Under the pieces are notes generated by a model, which was given only the letters and a program-made list of their open reading frames with translations, searched no databases and had not been told where the DNA came from. Positions 44,319 through 59,300 of a stretch of DNA of 64,000 nucleotides are shown here, in pieces. This DNA comes from Bacteroidetes Order II. bacterium (lineage in GTDB: Bacteria > Bacteroidota > Rhodothermia > Rhodothermales > UBA2364): the NCBI GenBank assembly GCA_016788705.1, contig JAEUSQ010000039.1, positions 310,001 to 374,000 on the forward strand, in the 5' to 3' direction. The stretch's first letter is position 1. Each line of letters starts with the position of its first letter. Both the position numbers and the translations under genes were made by a program.

Positions 44319-47300
44319 ATGGTGAAATCCACCCTCCGTCATTGGTCAGGACTTCTTTTTTTGGTATTTACCAGTCTTGCCTCCGGCATCCTCCCGACCT
44401 ATGGTCAGGGAACTGCTCGTATTACCATATCCGGCGTTCCTTCTGTTCTCCAAACGCCGTATTTAGCTGAGTTACAACGCGACTATCAGGCAGGGCGTTT
44501 CCCCGTTCAGTTTGTTTATAGTCATGCGTCGCGGCAACCTGGAACCTTCCGTTTCGCCTTATCTCTATCGCTTGATGGGCAGGAACTGGTTTCCGAGATT
44601 TCTCAGGAGGTTACTATTCGGCCTGGTGTTTACACCTATCGGACCTTTCGGGATGCACCGGAAATTTTATTCCCGGACCTTGCAAGTTTGATAAGAAAAT
44701 TACCATCCGATCTTCAAACCCGCATTAATCAAACCGGATTATTGCCAGAGGGCCGTTACGAATTGACCTTAGAGGCGCTTTCAACCGATCCAGAGCAATT
44801 TGTGGTTGCACCACCAGCTTCTGTTTTCTTTACGGTTTCGTTCCCAGAAGCACCCGTGCTGCTTTCCCCGTCCGATGAAGCCATTGTCTCGCAGGCCCAA
44901 CCCATTTTCACATGGCTACCCGTTTTGGGGCCCTCCCGCCAAACGATTGAATATCAGGTACGTTTAGTAGAAATTTTACCAGGACAAACCACCGATGAAG
45001 CGTTTCGGGGCAATCGCGCCCAACTTGAATCGGCCTTCCAACGAGGAACCACTTTTGTATATGGCCGAGATCTACTGCCTTTAGAAACGGGAAAACGTTA
45101 CGCATGGAATGTTAAGGCACGAACGGTTTCCGGTACGCCGATTGCCCAAGATGGCCAAAGTGAAATCTACACCTTTTCGTTTGGTGCTAGCGCTGCACCA
45201 GACGATTTGATCGCCCAATTACGACAAATTGTTTTAGAACCTGGACTGGCAACCCTGACGGGGCTAACCGATTTAATTGTAACAGATGAGGGAACGAACT
45301 GGCTGCTAAACGGGCCTGCCACCTTAAATCTAACAGCCCCCTCCTCTGAAGTGATAACCGTTAACATAGAAAACATTCGCCTCCAAAAAGGCTCATTAGA
45401 TGTTCCCGTTTTACAAGCAGGTTCGGTGACCGCACGCCCGGCGCCAGATTCCGGCTTCTTGAGGGGGGCTTCTGGCGGACTGGTAGAGGTGCGCCTTCTA
45501 CGTTGGGAATTCGGACGTGGGTTTATGGCCGAAGGCGCGCTCCGGCTCCCCAATGGCAACCTCACACCTGCGGTGGGTAGTCTGCGGTTTTCGCGGAGTG
45601 GATTTTCCGGTGAAATACTTGCCGAATCCGGTAACAGCCCCATTTTAACCTTAGGTAATCCAAGTCAGCAATTGATCCTTAACCGCATTCGCGCCCGATT
45701 TCCCGAAAGCCAGTTAAGCGGCTCTGGTCGCTTCAGTTTAAACGGAACCACTTGTTCGTTAGATGAAGTCTTGTTTACTGGCGGAATGCAAGATCTATTG
45801 CTTGATTGTGCCTTAAATCAAGCAATTCAGGCTGTCCCTGGGTCAGATTTGGTGCAATTACAACTAAATCGCCTTCAAGGTCGTCTCCGTGTTGACACAG
45901 GTACTGGCCGTATGACCCCTGAACTTACGGTAAATGGTCAATTCGCGATTCATGTTTCGGAAGGACGTTGTGCTGCGGGGTTGAACGCAGACCTTACAGA
46001 AAGCGGCTGGAGTATCCGAGACCTTTCGCCAACCTGTGATTTGCCTTCATTGCCACTAGGGTTGTTTGACCTCAGCTTGAGTAATTTGCGCATTCCATTT
46101 TTGGGCTTCGATACGGCGCGTAACCGTTGGGACTTTGCCATAGACATAGACGGGCAACTGACAGGTGGAATTTTAGGTAGAGTTCGACTTCCACGCATAG
46201 CTGGTATCAGGCTTACGCCAGAGGGTTTTTCGTTTCCCAGTACGGTTTTGACTGCTCCGGATTTGACTAATCTACCTGAATTAAATTTTGGTGCACTAAA
46301 AGGGCAATTGACGGCACTAAGAGTACCCGTTTTTACGCTCAATGCGTTTGATCTTACGTCTGCGGCGTGGCAGCCTGTGTTGATGGATTTTGCCTTCCGG
46401 CTGGCAGACGATCTCCCATTACCCGCATGTTTACAGACACCACGGTTTAATGTCCGCGATTTTCGGTTTACGAGTAGTTCATTTAGCATGGATCTGGGTA
46501 ACCTAACGCCATCCGGTTGTGAGCTACCGCTGGGAATTGCTACTTTGCGGGTAAATCAATTGGGGGGACAACTGGAAGCAGTTCTATCCGGTGGACGCCT
46601 TAGTGTCAGTCCCAATTTATCGCTCGGTGGGTCGCTAAGGTTCGGATCACCCTTCACCTGTGGCGGTGTCGAGGAAACCTTCTTGCCCGCAAACCTTGCT
46701 ATTGATCCGCTTGGAAGATTGGTGGGCAACATTGCAAACGTTATACCCACATGCCCCCTTAACTTTGGGTTTGGAAGTGGTAGTTTGCGTGCTGCAAACT
46801 TGATATTGGGCAATTTAGGAGGCACTCAAACCGCCCGTTTAGAAGCAAATACTGGATTAGACCTTAACCTATTTGGACAAAACAACATAAACGCCAATGG
46901 TTCATTCAGTTTAGACTTGATCACAGGACGGTTCTCTACCTATAATTTCAACCTCCTCTCTGGCCTTAATCTACCTTTCCCTTCATCGGAAAACCCATTT
47001 TTCACCTTCCGTTTAAGTAGCGGATTGAGCCTGAGCCAATCTGGTTTACGCATCACCGGAACCCATGCGATCCAAATTGGGGCAGACAACATCCCCGTCC
47101 GGTTTGACCGAGGGCTTTTTAACCTGAACTCGTTCCGATTTACCGAAGGTATTGCCCAAATTGGCGGATCGGGTTCGGCTTTTCAGTTGGTCTATCTATT
47201 AAACGAAGGCCGCTTCACCACGTTTTCGGCCTCGGCCACCCTACCGAGCCAAAACCTTTTTGCAATTCGGGTAGAATCTGTAAACCTCACGCCAAGCGGG

Positions 47301-50300
47301 CTTGCGTTTTCGGGTAATACAACCGGACAACTCCGGTTTGGGGGTGAGTCTTTTGGGACGGATCGGTTGCAGTTGCGTTTTACGGACTTTACACTCGGGA
47401 CGAGTCCCATAGCCGTTTCCCGTGGCCAACTCGGCTTTTTTGTGGACGGTAGCCAGATTGCAACGTTTGATGCAACTGGATTTCGTTTGGAACCGGGCGG
47501 ACTTTTGGCGGCTCTCCCCTTGCCAGCACAACTACCTTTGCCACGTACCGACTTGGCATTTTTGCGGCTTCGCACCTCCGAAGGTGCTCCATTGCTCATC
47601 GCCACCGAAGATTTAGGCGGTGGACGTTTACGATTATTTACGCGCCCCGGAAGTCCGATTCAATTGGTTTTGGCGGGATTAAATGATGGTGGCACGCCTC
47701 CTTCGATTGGCGCCTCCTTCGATCTGGTGGTGAACAATGGCGACTTTGCCGTGCAAGAAGTCCGCTCGTTTAATGTTGCCACCTCGGCAGAGGTAAACCG
47801 TGCCTTGTTCGGAAGTTCACCACTACAACTTACCCGTTTTGTGCTTGCGGGTGCTGGTTCAGGCTTAGCGCTTCATGCAGATGTACAAATGGCCTTGCCA
47901 TCCGATCTCTCTTCCGGTCCATTGGTGGTTCGGAATTTGCGCCTAAGTGAACGGGGGTTCGAGGAAGCAGACGTTTCTGCCACGATCAACCTTCCCGACC
48001 GAACAACAGGTACGCTTCGTGGTCGTCTCTCGGCCAATGGCACGGGTTTAAGTGGCTTTTTGGGATTAGAACAGGCTTTTACCCTTGGTAGCAACCCGCT
48101 TCAGGTGGCTCTTTCCGGGTTACGGCTCCAGTTCCCATCTGTTCAGCTTACGGGAAGCGGCGCACTTACGCTGTTTGGCGGACGGCAAGCATGTAGCATC
48201 ACCGATTTGGTGGTGGGCGGTACAGGAGGAATGAGTACCATTGATTGTCGGATAGACGAAGCCATTCCATTGGTTCCGGGTAGCGCCCTTGCTACGTTAA
48301 ATCTTGGGAGCATTACGGGACGATTGGGCTATGCGGGTGGAAGATTCACGCACGATCTTTTGTTCACTTCACAATTGGGTTTACAAGTGAGCAATGGTCC
48401 TCGGTGTGGAACAAATCTTAACCTTCGCTTTACCCACACCTCTGGTCTTACCGCCTCCGAGTTCCGACCCGATTGCTCCGAGACACCACGTCTGAACTTG
48501 GGGGCATTGGAGGCACTTATGGCCAATTTGCGTGTCCCTTCTTTGGAATTTAACCCAACCACAGGGCGCTTCGACTTTGAAATCCAAACCGACCTGCAAT
48601 TGGCAGGCTCCCTATTGGGTACACAGGGATTACCAACCTTGCCCGGTATCCGAATTCGTCCTAATGGCATTACCTTCCCCGATGTCAACTTTAATTCCGC
48701 CCAACTATCGGGATTGCGTCCGTTTGACCTTGGGGGCATTCAAGCCCGTGTCAGCAGCTTCAGCATGCGTGGCTTCACCTTCGATTGGTTTGGCCGCCCC
48801 CCCGACTCGCCCGGTAATTGGGATGCCCAAGTGGGACTTAACATCGGGCTGGGCAATATCTCCGAGGTTCCTCGCTGTTTACAAACCACTTCTTTCCCGC
48901 TTAGCCTTAATATATCTGGTAGCCGCTTAAGTGCCACCTTGCCTGTTCAGACGTTACGGGATTGTAGCTTGCCACTGGGGCCAGCCTCCTTAGAGCTGAC
49001 AGGCATTGGCGGTAGTTTCACCGCCGGATTTGAGTCAGGGCGATACAACTTTGCACCCATCTTTTCGCTCAATGGCAATCTGCGCCTCTCCGATGCCTTC
49101 ACCTGTACGGCTGCCACCACGATGCCACTCGGAACAGCCGCATTAAATCTCTTGCCAAATGGCTTGGTTTTAGGCAACGTAACCGCCAATATCCCAGAAA
49201 CCTGTTCTTTACAATTTGGCCCCTTCCAGGCATCCGCCGGACGGACCACGCTCTCCTTGGGCCGCTCCGGAGACAACCAAACCGCCACCTTAGATGGTAT
49301 CGCACGCCTCACCATTGGCGATAGCGCACCCTTCGATGGAACCTATAACCTCAATTTATTCACCGGACGACTCAACACCTATCGGTTTGCCCTGAGTGCC
49401 CCATTTGTCTTGGCCGTTCCGCCCGAAAGCCCCGTTTTCCGGTTCAATATCACATCTGGTGAACTCTCCGAAGATGGACTTAACATCAATGGAATCAACA
49501 CTTTAGATGTTGGTGGTTCTCAGATTCGGACTACATTCGATAATGTCGGGCTGAATCTCTCCACATTGGCCATCGAGAACGGCCAAATACAGATTGAGGC
49601 CGGGATGGGCTTAGAGGCCGGGATTGGTTCTGGTGGTTCTCTCCGGTTCAATGCCGTCAATGCCACCCAACCGCCTGCTGCCAATCCGGGACTTATGTTG
49701 CGTCTTGGTTCTACGATTACCATAGACCGAACAGGGCTGAGCCTTGGTGGACGCGGTTCGGCTGCCCTCAATTACCGACCAGAAGGCGGCGAAACCCTCA
49801 ACCTGCCCCGTTTAGAGGTGGACTTTGGTTCTGGTTTTTCTTTCAACTTCAGCCCCTTTGCTATTGGGTCGGGCCGCGCCAATCTTTTGGACGGAACCAC
49901 CATTATGGGGTATATAGACCGTTCCGGCCTTCAAGTTAACCCCGGATATGTGGTCAGCCGTTTATTACCGGAACGCTTGCCCCTGCCTTCCGAAACCGTT
50001 GCATATTTACAATTGCGCAGAGGTGGAACACCTTTGGTTGAGACCACAACCGAGCCGGGTGGTCGGGTAAGATTGGCCATTAGACGTGGCGAAACGGTCA
50101 ATTTGGTCTTTCCGGCAATGGCACGCGGTGGCCGCACGCCGGAAGTTCCGGTCACATTTACCGATGTAGTCTTTGATCCGGCTTTGATGCAAATTACGGG
50201 TGGTAGTATCTCGGCGGATGTTTCTGGATTAACCGATTTCATCCTCCCCGATCAATTTCCGTTACAACTGCGCAACATATTGTATGGTGAACGGACGATA

Positions 50301-53300
50301 TCGGGACGAACCGTGCGCGGGCTTTTCCTGACGGGCAATCTGCGGATGCTGGCCCAAAATTGGAGTGGAGACTGCCCAGCGGCCTTCCAAGTATTAGAAA
50401 CCGGACGACTCTCTGGAAACCTCGCCTGTACAGGCATCAACCAAAACATCCCCCTTCCCGGTGTTGATAATTTTGCCTCACTTCGCATAACAGGTGTAAA
50501 TGGCTCGTTAGATTTGGCGCTGCCGGGTGTAGCGACGGGTGGAACAACGGTTAATTTTGGCTTAGATGGCCAGATCAACTTGAATAGTAGCGGGCGCGAA
50601 ATGGGCCGTTTAGGGTTTACGGCCAGCCTAAACAACGGTGTCTTCACCCTTAACACCACTGCCGATGGAAACCAACCCGGTGGATTGCCCCGATTGGACT
50701 TTGGCGCTTTTGGGATGGGCATTACCCATTTGCGAGACCTGAGCCTAAGCATAAGTGGTGGCGCTTTACGATTTGGACTCGGTGCAGACCTCGACTTCCG
50801 CGTAAGAATGCCGGACGGCACCTTTGTCACGATTCCGGCCAATGGCGCATATTTTGGAACCGATGGATTCCGCCTGCCTTCCATCCAATTAGCCGGACGC
50901 ACCTTGGCAGACTTGGGTATTGCTCCGATTACACTTGGCCCCATACAAATCCAACCTACGCAAATTCGGATACCTTCGCTCAACCTGAGCGGCCTTACAG
51001 CACTTGGTACAGACCTGCTTGCACAACTCATTCCTTCTTTCGACCTCAACTTCCGAATGCCCTCTGTTTCGGGACTTTCCCGCGACCTCGCCACAACCGA
51101 TATTTCCTTCAACAATGTCACCTTCCGTAATGGTATTTTTACTGGGACTTTAGGTGGCTTCGATTTACCCGGAAGCGGCTTGGTGGTTCCTTTCGGGACG
51201 GATGCGGGTCTTCGGGTTCGGCAAATAACCGCTCGCTTCTTCGATGATACTGGACGACAAGGCGTAGATGTGCGTTTCAATGGCGGTTTACAATTCCCAT
51301 CCGCTTTTGGGGATACCCGCTCTTGCTCTGCCACGCTCTCGGCGGCACTCTCTTCAACTGGCGATATTGCGGCTACGGCTTCGGGCATTGCTCCTTGTGG
51401 CAGCCTCACCTTTGGCCCGCTCAGTTTACGGTTCACACGCTCAGACTTGGCCCTGACGCTCGGTAGCACAACCGCTGCCACCTTAGACGGAACCGCCGAG
51501 GCCACCTTGCGCACGCCCGATGGACAAGTTTTGAACGCAACGGGGGATTTGGGGATTAACCTTGTAAACGGAAGCCTGACCCGAAGCAACATCCTCTTAA
51601 ACGGCCCCTTTGTTTGGCAAATTCCTTCCGATCGTGCCTTGCTTTCCTTTACCATAAACAGCGCACGGCTCAATACAACCGGACTCACCTTCGACGGAGC
51701 CGGACAATTGGATGTGCCCGGTGCGCCTGTGGGGGTTCGGTTTAATGCCGCACAATTTGGTTTTGATGGCCGGATGAACGGTGGAAGCGTGACCTTTAAT
51801 GCAGGGTTTGGCTTCGACATTCCTTTAGGCGAGGGAACCAATTGGCGATTGGTGGCCGCCAATGCAGCAGATGCGGCAGGTAATTTCTTCCGCCTTAATT
51901 TGCCAACGGGTCTTAGCCTTGATCCAACTGGATTATTGGTAAATGGCACGGCTTCCGCCCGGATCAATTACGGAACCCAACGGTTTACAGAAGGCCAACT
52001 AAGTCTTAACTTTGCGGGCTTCCGGCTCGGCTTTACGCCTTTTGGCGTAAACGATGGGCGGGTGGATTTAAACGCCCAGGATGGTGGCAGGACTGTTCGC
52101 ATTGCCTACTTCGACCGAGATGGTTTCCACCCCGATAACCTCTTGGCCGCACTTCCACTTCCGGCACGGCTCCCCCTTCCAGATGCACAACTCGCGTATT
52201 TACAACTCCGTGACTCCGGTGGCGCTTTGCTCATCGAAACAGCAGACGAGGGCGGCGGTCGGATGGCTGTCAGAACCCGTCCGGGCGCACCCATCAATTT
52301 TGTCATTCCGGCGCTTCGGGGTGCCAGTCCTTCCGATCCAACCCTACCTGTACAATTTGAATTTGTACTCAATACAGGGGATTTCACCGTTCGCGAAGTG
52401 CGGAGTTTTGTAGCCAATGGCGCACCCGTTTTAAATGCCGCACTATTCGGAGCCGGAAGCCCCATCGCTCTCCAACGGTTCGACCTGACAGGTAATGGAG
52501 CCGGTTTGGCACTCTTGGCCGACCTGAACATCACCCTTCCTACTGCCGTTTCTGCGGATCCACTCTCGTTACGGGGCATTCGCATCAGCCAACGTGGATT
52601 TGAAGAAGCCACCATCAATACCACCCTCAACATGCCCGGAGGCGGTGGTCCTGCCAATGTGACGGGTTTATTGAGGGGTGGCCTAGGTGGACTAACGGGA
52701 GAACTTCTGGCGCGTGCCGATGGTGTCCGGCCTATCCTCCGCATTGGGTCTCAACCCATTGAGGCTGCCCTTACGGAATTACGCATACAATTCCCCGATG
52801 TACGCATTTCTGGAAATGGCGGGGTTTCCCTCATGAATGGGACACCCACATGCGCCATCAACAACTTCACCCTTTCCGGCGAAACCAACAACCTCAACTT
52901 CTCCTGTTCGCTCGGTCAACGCCTTCAGCTGGTTCCGGGGAGTCCCTTGGCCACGCTTGGCGTTGCCTCCCTTTCCGGCGACCTCACGTTTAACGCCCGC
53001 ACCAGCGCCTTTGGGTATAACCTAAATGCCTCCGGAGACTTGGCCATGCAGGTAGAAGGCATGGCGGCTTGTGGGGCATCATTAGACCTAAGCATCTCCA
53101 ATACCTCCGGTTTTTCGGCGCGAAACGTCCGCCCCAACTGTAGCGGAACCCCTCAATTAAATCTGGGCTTCCTAAACATGGGTTTCCGTAACCTACACCT
53201 GCCCACCCTCACCTTTAACCCCATTTCGGGGCGGTTCTCGTTTGAACTTGCGATGGATGCCAACCTCACCGTCCCAACCTTCAACAACCTACAATTTCCC

Positions 53301-56300
53301 CAGCTACCCATCCGACTTACCGAATCTGGTATCCGATTTAATCCCTTTAATTATAACGAAACCGATTTATCCGGTTTGGGTGGGTTTAATCTCGGATTTG
53401 CCCAGGCACGTATAACAGGGCTTCGTTTGGCCACGCCCTTTACCTTCAACTGGTTTGCACACGACAGCAATACTGCTGGAAACTGGGATTTTGCCTTCGA
53501 CCTGCGCATGAATTTGCCAAGTGGTCCAGAATTTCCGGCCTGCCTCCAAACCTCGGCCATTAACCTGAACAATTTACGGTTCTCCGGTGCGGGTGTCAGT
53601 TTCAACTCTGCCATTTCAGCCATCGGAAGCGGCGGCTGTAACATCCCCATGGGGCCAGCCACCTTGAACGTCACCGAACTGAGCGCGCAACTTAGTGGCA
53701 GTTTTAACAACCGCTCCTTTAATCTTGCACCAATAGTTCAGGTTGCCGGTGGTATCAACCTTGGTGCACCCTTTACTTGTTCAGGACCTCCTTCGCCTCT
53801 AAGTTTGGGGACCACCCGCCTGAGTATTGGCCCGGGCGGCCTGATCCGAGGACGTGTAGAAAATCTTGCCCCCTCCTGTCCGCTCCAATTTGGTACCTAT
53901 GCCGCATCCGTAAGCCGCGCAAACCTAATTTTCGACGTTATGGGTGGTCGTCAGAATGTATTGTTTGATGGTGGTGCATCGTTAACGTTTGCCCCAGGCC
54001 AATCAGTAAGCGGAACGTTTGAATTAGACGTAACCAATGCACGATTCAATCGCTATTCCTTCAACTTAGACAATCCATTCGATTGGGCCGTACCTGCCAC
54101 CAATCCCGTTTTCACCTTCCGCATCAATCGCGCACGGTTAGACCAAGATGGATTGCTGATTGACGGGCGCAACAACCTACGGTTTGGCGATGGCGCACAA
54201 CTGGGTGTCACGTTTGATCAGTTTTTATTCAATTTAGACAACGCCTCGATCTCCTCCGGAAGCATCACGTTTGATACCGCCTTTTCACTTCAAGCAGGTA
54301 TTAACGAGACCACAAATCAACTTGCTTTCTCTGCGGCTGCGCTCAATGCACCCCTAACGCTAAGTCCGGGTGCGATGTTAAAACTGACCGGAGCCATCCG
54401 AATAGACCGTACCGGATTGGGCGTAGCGGGTAGCACCGATGCCGCACTACGTTACCGAGATTGGAACTTAACAGGTCTCGGTCTAACGTACTCCAGCGAT
54501 TTCCGACTGGCATTTAGTCCATTTGGCATAACTGCCGGAAACATGACCATCAACCATAACGGCTCGCGGGTAGCGACCATTTCTTCTACCGGAATTGCGA
54601 TTGACCCCGCTTTTGTCCTTTCGGTTTTGCCAGATCGTTTGCCCGTTCCACATGTAGATGTTGCTTATTTAGAACTTCGGCGTAGTGGCCGCTTGATAGT
54701 GGACATGACAACACTCCCCAGTGGCAACCTCCGTATCAACACCCAACCCGGACAAACCGTAAACATGGTGATTCCGGCCTTGCGCGGTTCTGGTTCGGCT
54801 CCTTCCTTGGCGGTCACCTTTAGTAATTTCGAAATTGACCCACGTGACTTTCGGGTCGTAGGGGGTTATTTCTCGGTTCGGACTGCCGATGTTTCGCGAA
54901 TCATTTTGCCCGCCAACTTCCCGCTCCAACTCACAGAAATCGGGTATGGGATCCAAAATTATGAAGGTTCGCCCTTGGCAGCCCTTTTCCTAACGGGTAC
55001 GGTTCGGCTCTTCGAGAACAATGTTCCGGCATGTAACCTCACCACGTATATCCAAATGGATGGACGACTACGTGGGAATGCGGGTTGTAGGGGAATGGAT
55101 GCCAATATACCCTTGGTTGGTTCCTCTAACTTGGCATCGTTGCAAATCAGAGAGGTTCTGGGAAGCATTGATGTACCTTTAACAGGCGGTTCTCCCAGTT
55201 TTTCTTTAGATGTAAACGCCGGATTTCGTATCCGTACCCGAGACGAAGTGGGTGCGCCAATTGCCGCCGAGTTGGATGTGCAAGCCCAACTAAGTGAAAC
55301 CGGCTTCCGGCTTACAGGTTCTATGCCTCGGGCTTTGTCCTCGCCTCCAACCATAGACATGGGCATTATGGCGATGGGCATTAACCGGATTTCGAGCCTT
55401 ACGATGGCCTATGCCGCCGGACGTTTCTCCTTCCGAGCGGGTTTGGACATTCGGATGCGCTTTGGCTTAGAAGAAGGACGGCGCGTAGAATTGCCGTCGT
55501 ATAACATCGAAATATCGGATGCAGGACTTCATTTTGCCGCGATAGACCTGCATAGTGGCTCCACGCCTCCGCTAAACTTAGATCCTTTTGCGCTCGGCCC
55601 CGTTGCGATAGACCTCTTGGCCTTCCGTATGTCGCCGATGACCGTGGACTTTTTCTCGGGACGATTCTCTGGTTTTAACCCCCGCTTCGACCTCGAAATC
55701 ACCTTACCCGGCTTCCGTGCTACGGCTCCAGAATTGGCAAATGCTCGTATTACGCTCAATAATGCCGGACTACAAGAGGGTAACTTGGTCGGAACCATCG
55801 TTCCTTATATTCCAGACGGTGGTCTCCTACGCATTCCAATGGGTGGTAGCGTGCGGATAAATGTTACCCGAATTGAGGGTAGCCTCCTGAATAACAGCGG
55901 CACACAAGGCTTCAACTTCCAACTAACCACCGAATTAGAATACCCCAACCTAAGCGGTTCCGGTCCGGCCTGTAGAAATCCCATCAATCTTGGCTTTAAT
56001 GGCACCACCTTTACGGCAAATGCCAGCCTTGCCCCATGTGGCTCCCTGAACTTCGATCCTGTAACCCTCCGGTTTACTTCTGCAAACTTGGATTTGGCGT
56101 TTGGCGCAACCCCGCGCGCCGAGTTCCGAGGTAGCGCTGAAGCCTCCATCCGCCGCGACGGAATGGGACCGGCTACTGCAACCGGAACACTTGGCCTAAA
56201 CCTGCTGACAGGCGAGGTTTTTGATGCCAATATCTCCGTAACGGGGCCTTTTACGTGGTCTTTGCCCTCCCGTGAGCCTGTCTTTTCCTTTACCGTCAAT

Positions 56301-59300
56301 AGCGCCAGCCTAAACCAAGATGGCATCACGTTTAATGGCGCGGGCAACTTGCGGGTCGGTACGGGTTCTATTGGAGTGAGTTTTAACAATCCGCACTTCC
56401 GCTTCCGAGACATGGCGCTTACAAGTGGGAACATCACCTTGGATGCCGCGATTGCCTTCGATATTGGACTTGGCGGCGGTAGCTCGGCCTTCCAGTTGGT
56501 GTCTCCTGCCACACCTGTGCCTTCGGGTAATTTCTTCCGGCTCGGCCTGCCCAGTAGTCTGCGATTGGATGCAACGGGCATGACGATTAGTGGAGCAGCA
56601 ACCGCACAACTCCGCTTCGGGACCCGTCCAGAAGACTTCTATAACAGTCTGAGCCTCAACTTTGTAGGCTTCACCATGAACTACGCGCCCGTTTCCGTAA
56701 CGGATGGCCGGGCCGACATTATGCTTGCTACGGGCGGAACGACCACCCGCTTGGCGTACTTCGACCGTGATGGTTTTCATCCTGACAACATCGCTGGTAT
56801 CTTGCCCATTCCGGCACGTCTTGGCTTGCCGAACCAAGACGTGGCCTACCTGCAATTGCGTTCCGGCCCCTCCAATTCCGACCCATTGCTGATCCAAACA
56901 CAGGATATGGGAAGCGGACGACTCCGCATTTACACCCGTCCAGCGCAACCCATTCAGGTGGTTTTTGCCGGATTTTCGGGCGCTCCAAGTGCGGGCGTAG
57001 AATTAGATATGACCCTCAACACGTCCGATTTCTCGGTGGTGAGTGTTGGCACGTTTAATGTCACCATTACCGAACAACTCAACCAAGCCTTGTTTGGCAA
57101 CTTCCCTGTTGCTATTACGGCACTTGGATTTAGCGGTTCTGGTTCTGGCTTGGTCTTCCAAGCAAGCGCCCGCATCAACCTACCGGAAAGCCTCTCGCGG
57201 TTGCCCTTGAACGTGGAAAACCTGCGAATTACTTCTTCGGGGTTTGAAAGTGCCACAGTACGAATTGGAACGTACTCCGCCAGTTATCAACCAGGCTGCG
57301 AAAGTACACCCGTCCAGCAAGCAAGTTTCAGCGACGGCGCAGTTGTTATTGCCGCTTGTGGTATCGAAATGGTCTTGGGTTCTTCCGGTATTTCCGCACT
57401 CCGGTTTAGTGGCCAATTGGGTGGAACCTTCCTCCAAAACAATGCGGGTGCGGCCACAAGAATGCACCTAACAGGCGAAGTGGCCAGTGGAAACTGGAGT
57501 TTTGTGGCTTCTGGATCGCATTTACCTTCGTCTCGGATTAACCTCGGCTTCGCCACCCTCGAACCGACGCGCTTAGCCCTAACCGCCAATGCCACCGAGT
57601 TTGCCGTAACCTTTGATGGAACCTTCCGGCTTCCCAGTATCGGAACCGATTTTGCCATCTCTGTAACAGGGCTTAAAGTAGGAACAACTGGTGTTAGCAT
57701 CACTTCTGCCGTCATGACCACGCCACAAACGTTCAATCTATTCAACAACTCGTTGGTCATGAACGTAAACCGCCTGGCACTACTGGGGCCAAGTGGTGGT
57801 TCGCCATTCCGTGTTCAAATGAGTGGCGCGATGAACTTTATGGGGCAAACGGGCATCAGTTTCACCGATTTCACCATTGGTACGGATGGATCCGTATCAT
57901 TGGGTAGCGGAGACGTGAATTTCTTGGCTGGTCGTCCGATCAACATCATAGACCAAGTATTTGTCCTAAGCGAGTTGCGATTGGGGTACGTTTCTGGTTC
58001 CTTCACCTTGCGGGCTAATGGAAACGTGACCCTTCCCGCGCCCATGTCCGCGTCTTCTGCCGTCTCGGTGGCGATGACCGTTAACCCCACAACCGGAGCC
58101 GTTACGATCCCTCCAACCACCGTTTCCTTTACGTTAGATGCCACCGGACGACGGAATGGTAGCCCACTTGAGCTTACCCTCGGCAGTTTTGCCACCATCG
58201 AACCAACGGGTGTTCAACTCACCATAGATTGGCAACGACCCGCACAAACCACCTTCTATGCTTCGGGTAATGTGTATGTGCAAAACGACAATGCCAAGAT
58301 CATCGAATTTGGACGACCCACCGACCTTACTAACCAGTATGGCATCCGCGTAACGTTTGGCGGAAGCGTGAACTGGCAATTGACCAACACCCCTTCTTTT
58401 ACTTTCGATACCGACTTCTTTTCCATCCAGATTGGGGCTTCGATGCCCACCACATCTGGCGGCTGGCAACTGGTGATCAACGGCGTGGCAGGACTCAAAA
58501 TTCCGGGAGTGGGTGGGGCAAAAGTTGGTTTTGCGGATCTGACCATTGATCGAACAGGCATTGTAAACCCCGGACGATTTACGGGCGAATTTGAAGCCCA
58601 ACTCATGGGAATTGCGACCCTAAGACTCGGTTCGTTCACCAATGGGACAGGCAATCTAACGTACAGTTGCGAAGGCCCAGGTTCTACACCACAAAATCCA
58701 GTTGTACAAGATTGCACCGTGGACACCCAATCCTACATGCTCTTCAATGGGGTACAACTCTCGCTTGGAAGCACCTTTAGCGGCGGCGTAGATCAAGTGA
58801 TGTACTACATTCCACGTGCAGGCGGCATTTATTTGCGGATCAAAAACTTTAATGTCAGTTTGAATGGTGTGGGGAGCCTGACGGCTCATATGGAGTTCAC
58901 CCAATCCAACGGCGATTTTCTCCTACGGGCAGCAGGCGGTGGAACCATTACGAGTCTCGGTGGCAGTGGCGGTGTTGGATTTGCTTTTATGGGTAAATTT
59001 GCCAACAAAGGCGGTCAACTTAGTTTTGGAATGTTTGCCTATATCAGTGTTCCCATTCCACTTTACCCCGGTATTGTTACGCTCACAGGTGTGGGAGCCG
59101 GCTTCTTCTATCGTCCTGAAAACGAAGACATCCGCATTGTCACCAATATCATCAACTTCACCCCGATGCGCCCGCTCCCATCGGTCGAGGGCATGACCTT
59201 TGCCATGTTGCTCGCCGCCGATGCCGGATTCGTCGGTACGCATCCCGTATATGCGGTTTCCGTTCGCACCTTGTTTATGTTTGCCGCAGGTGGGCCGGGA

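Noticed and set aside
50252-51967. 571-codon open frame antisense to the giant gene
   Set aside because: It is rich in Pro, Ser, Arg and Lys in the way reverse translations of a Gly/Leu/Thr-rich gene are, and it has no recognisable domain. The sense frame is clearly coding for 6379 codons. The many other antisense frames in 44-63 kb are rejected for the same reason.
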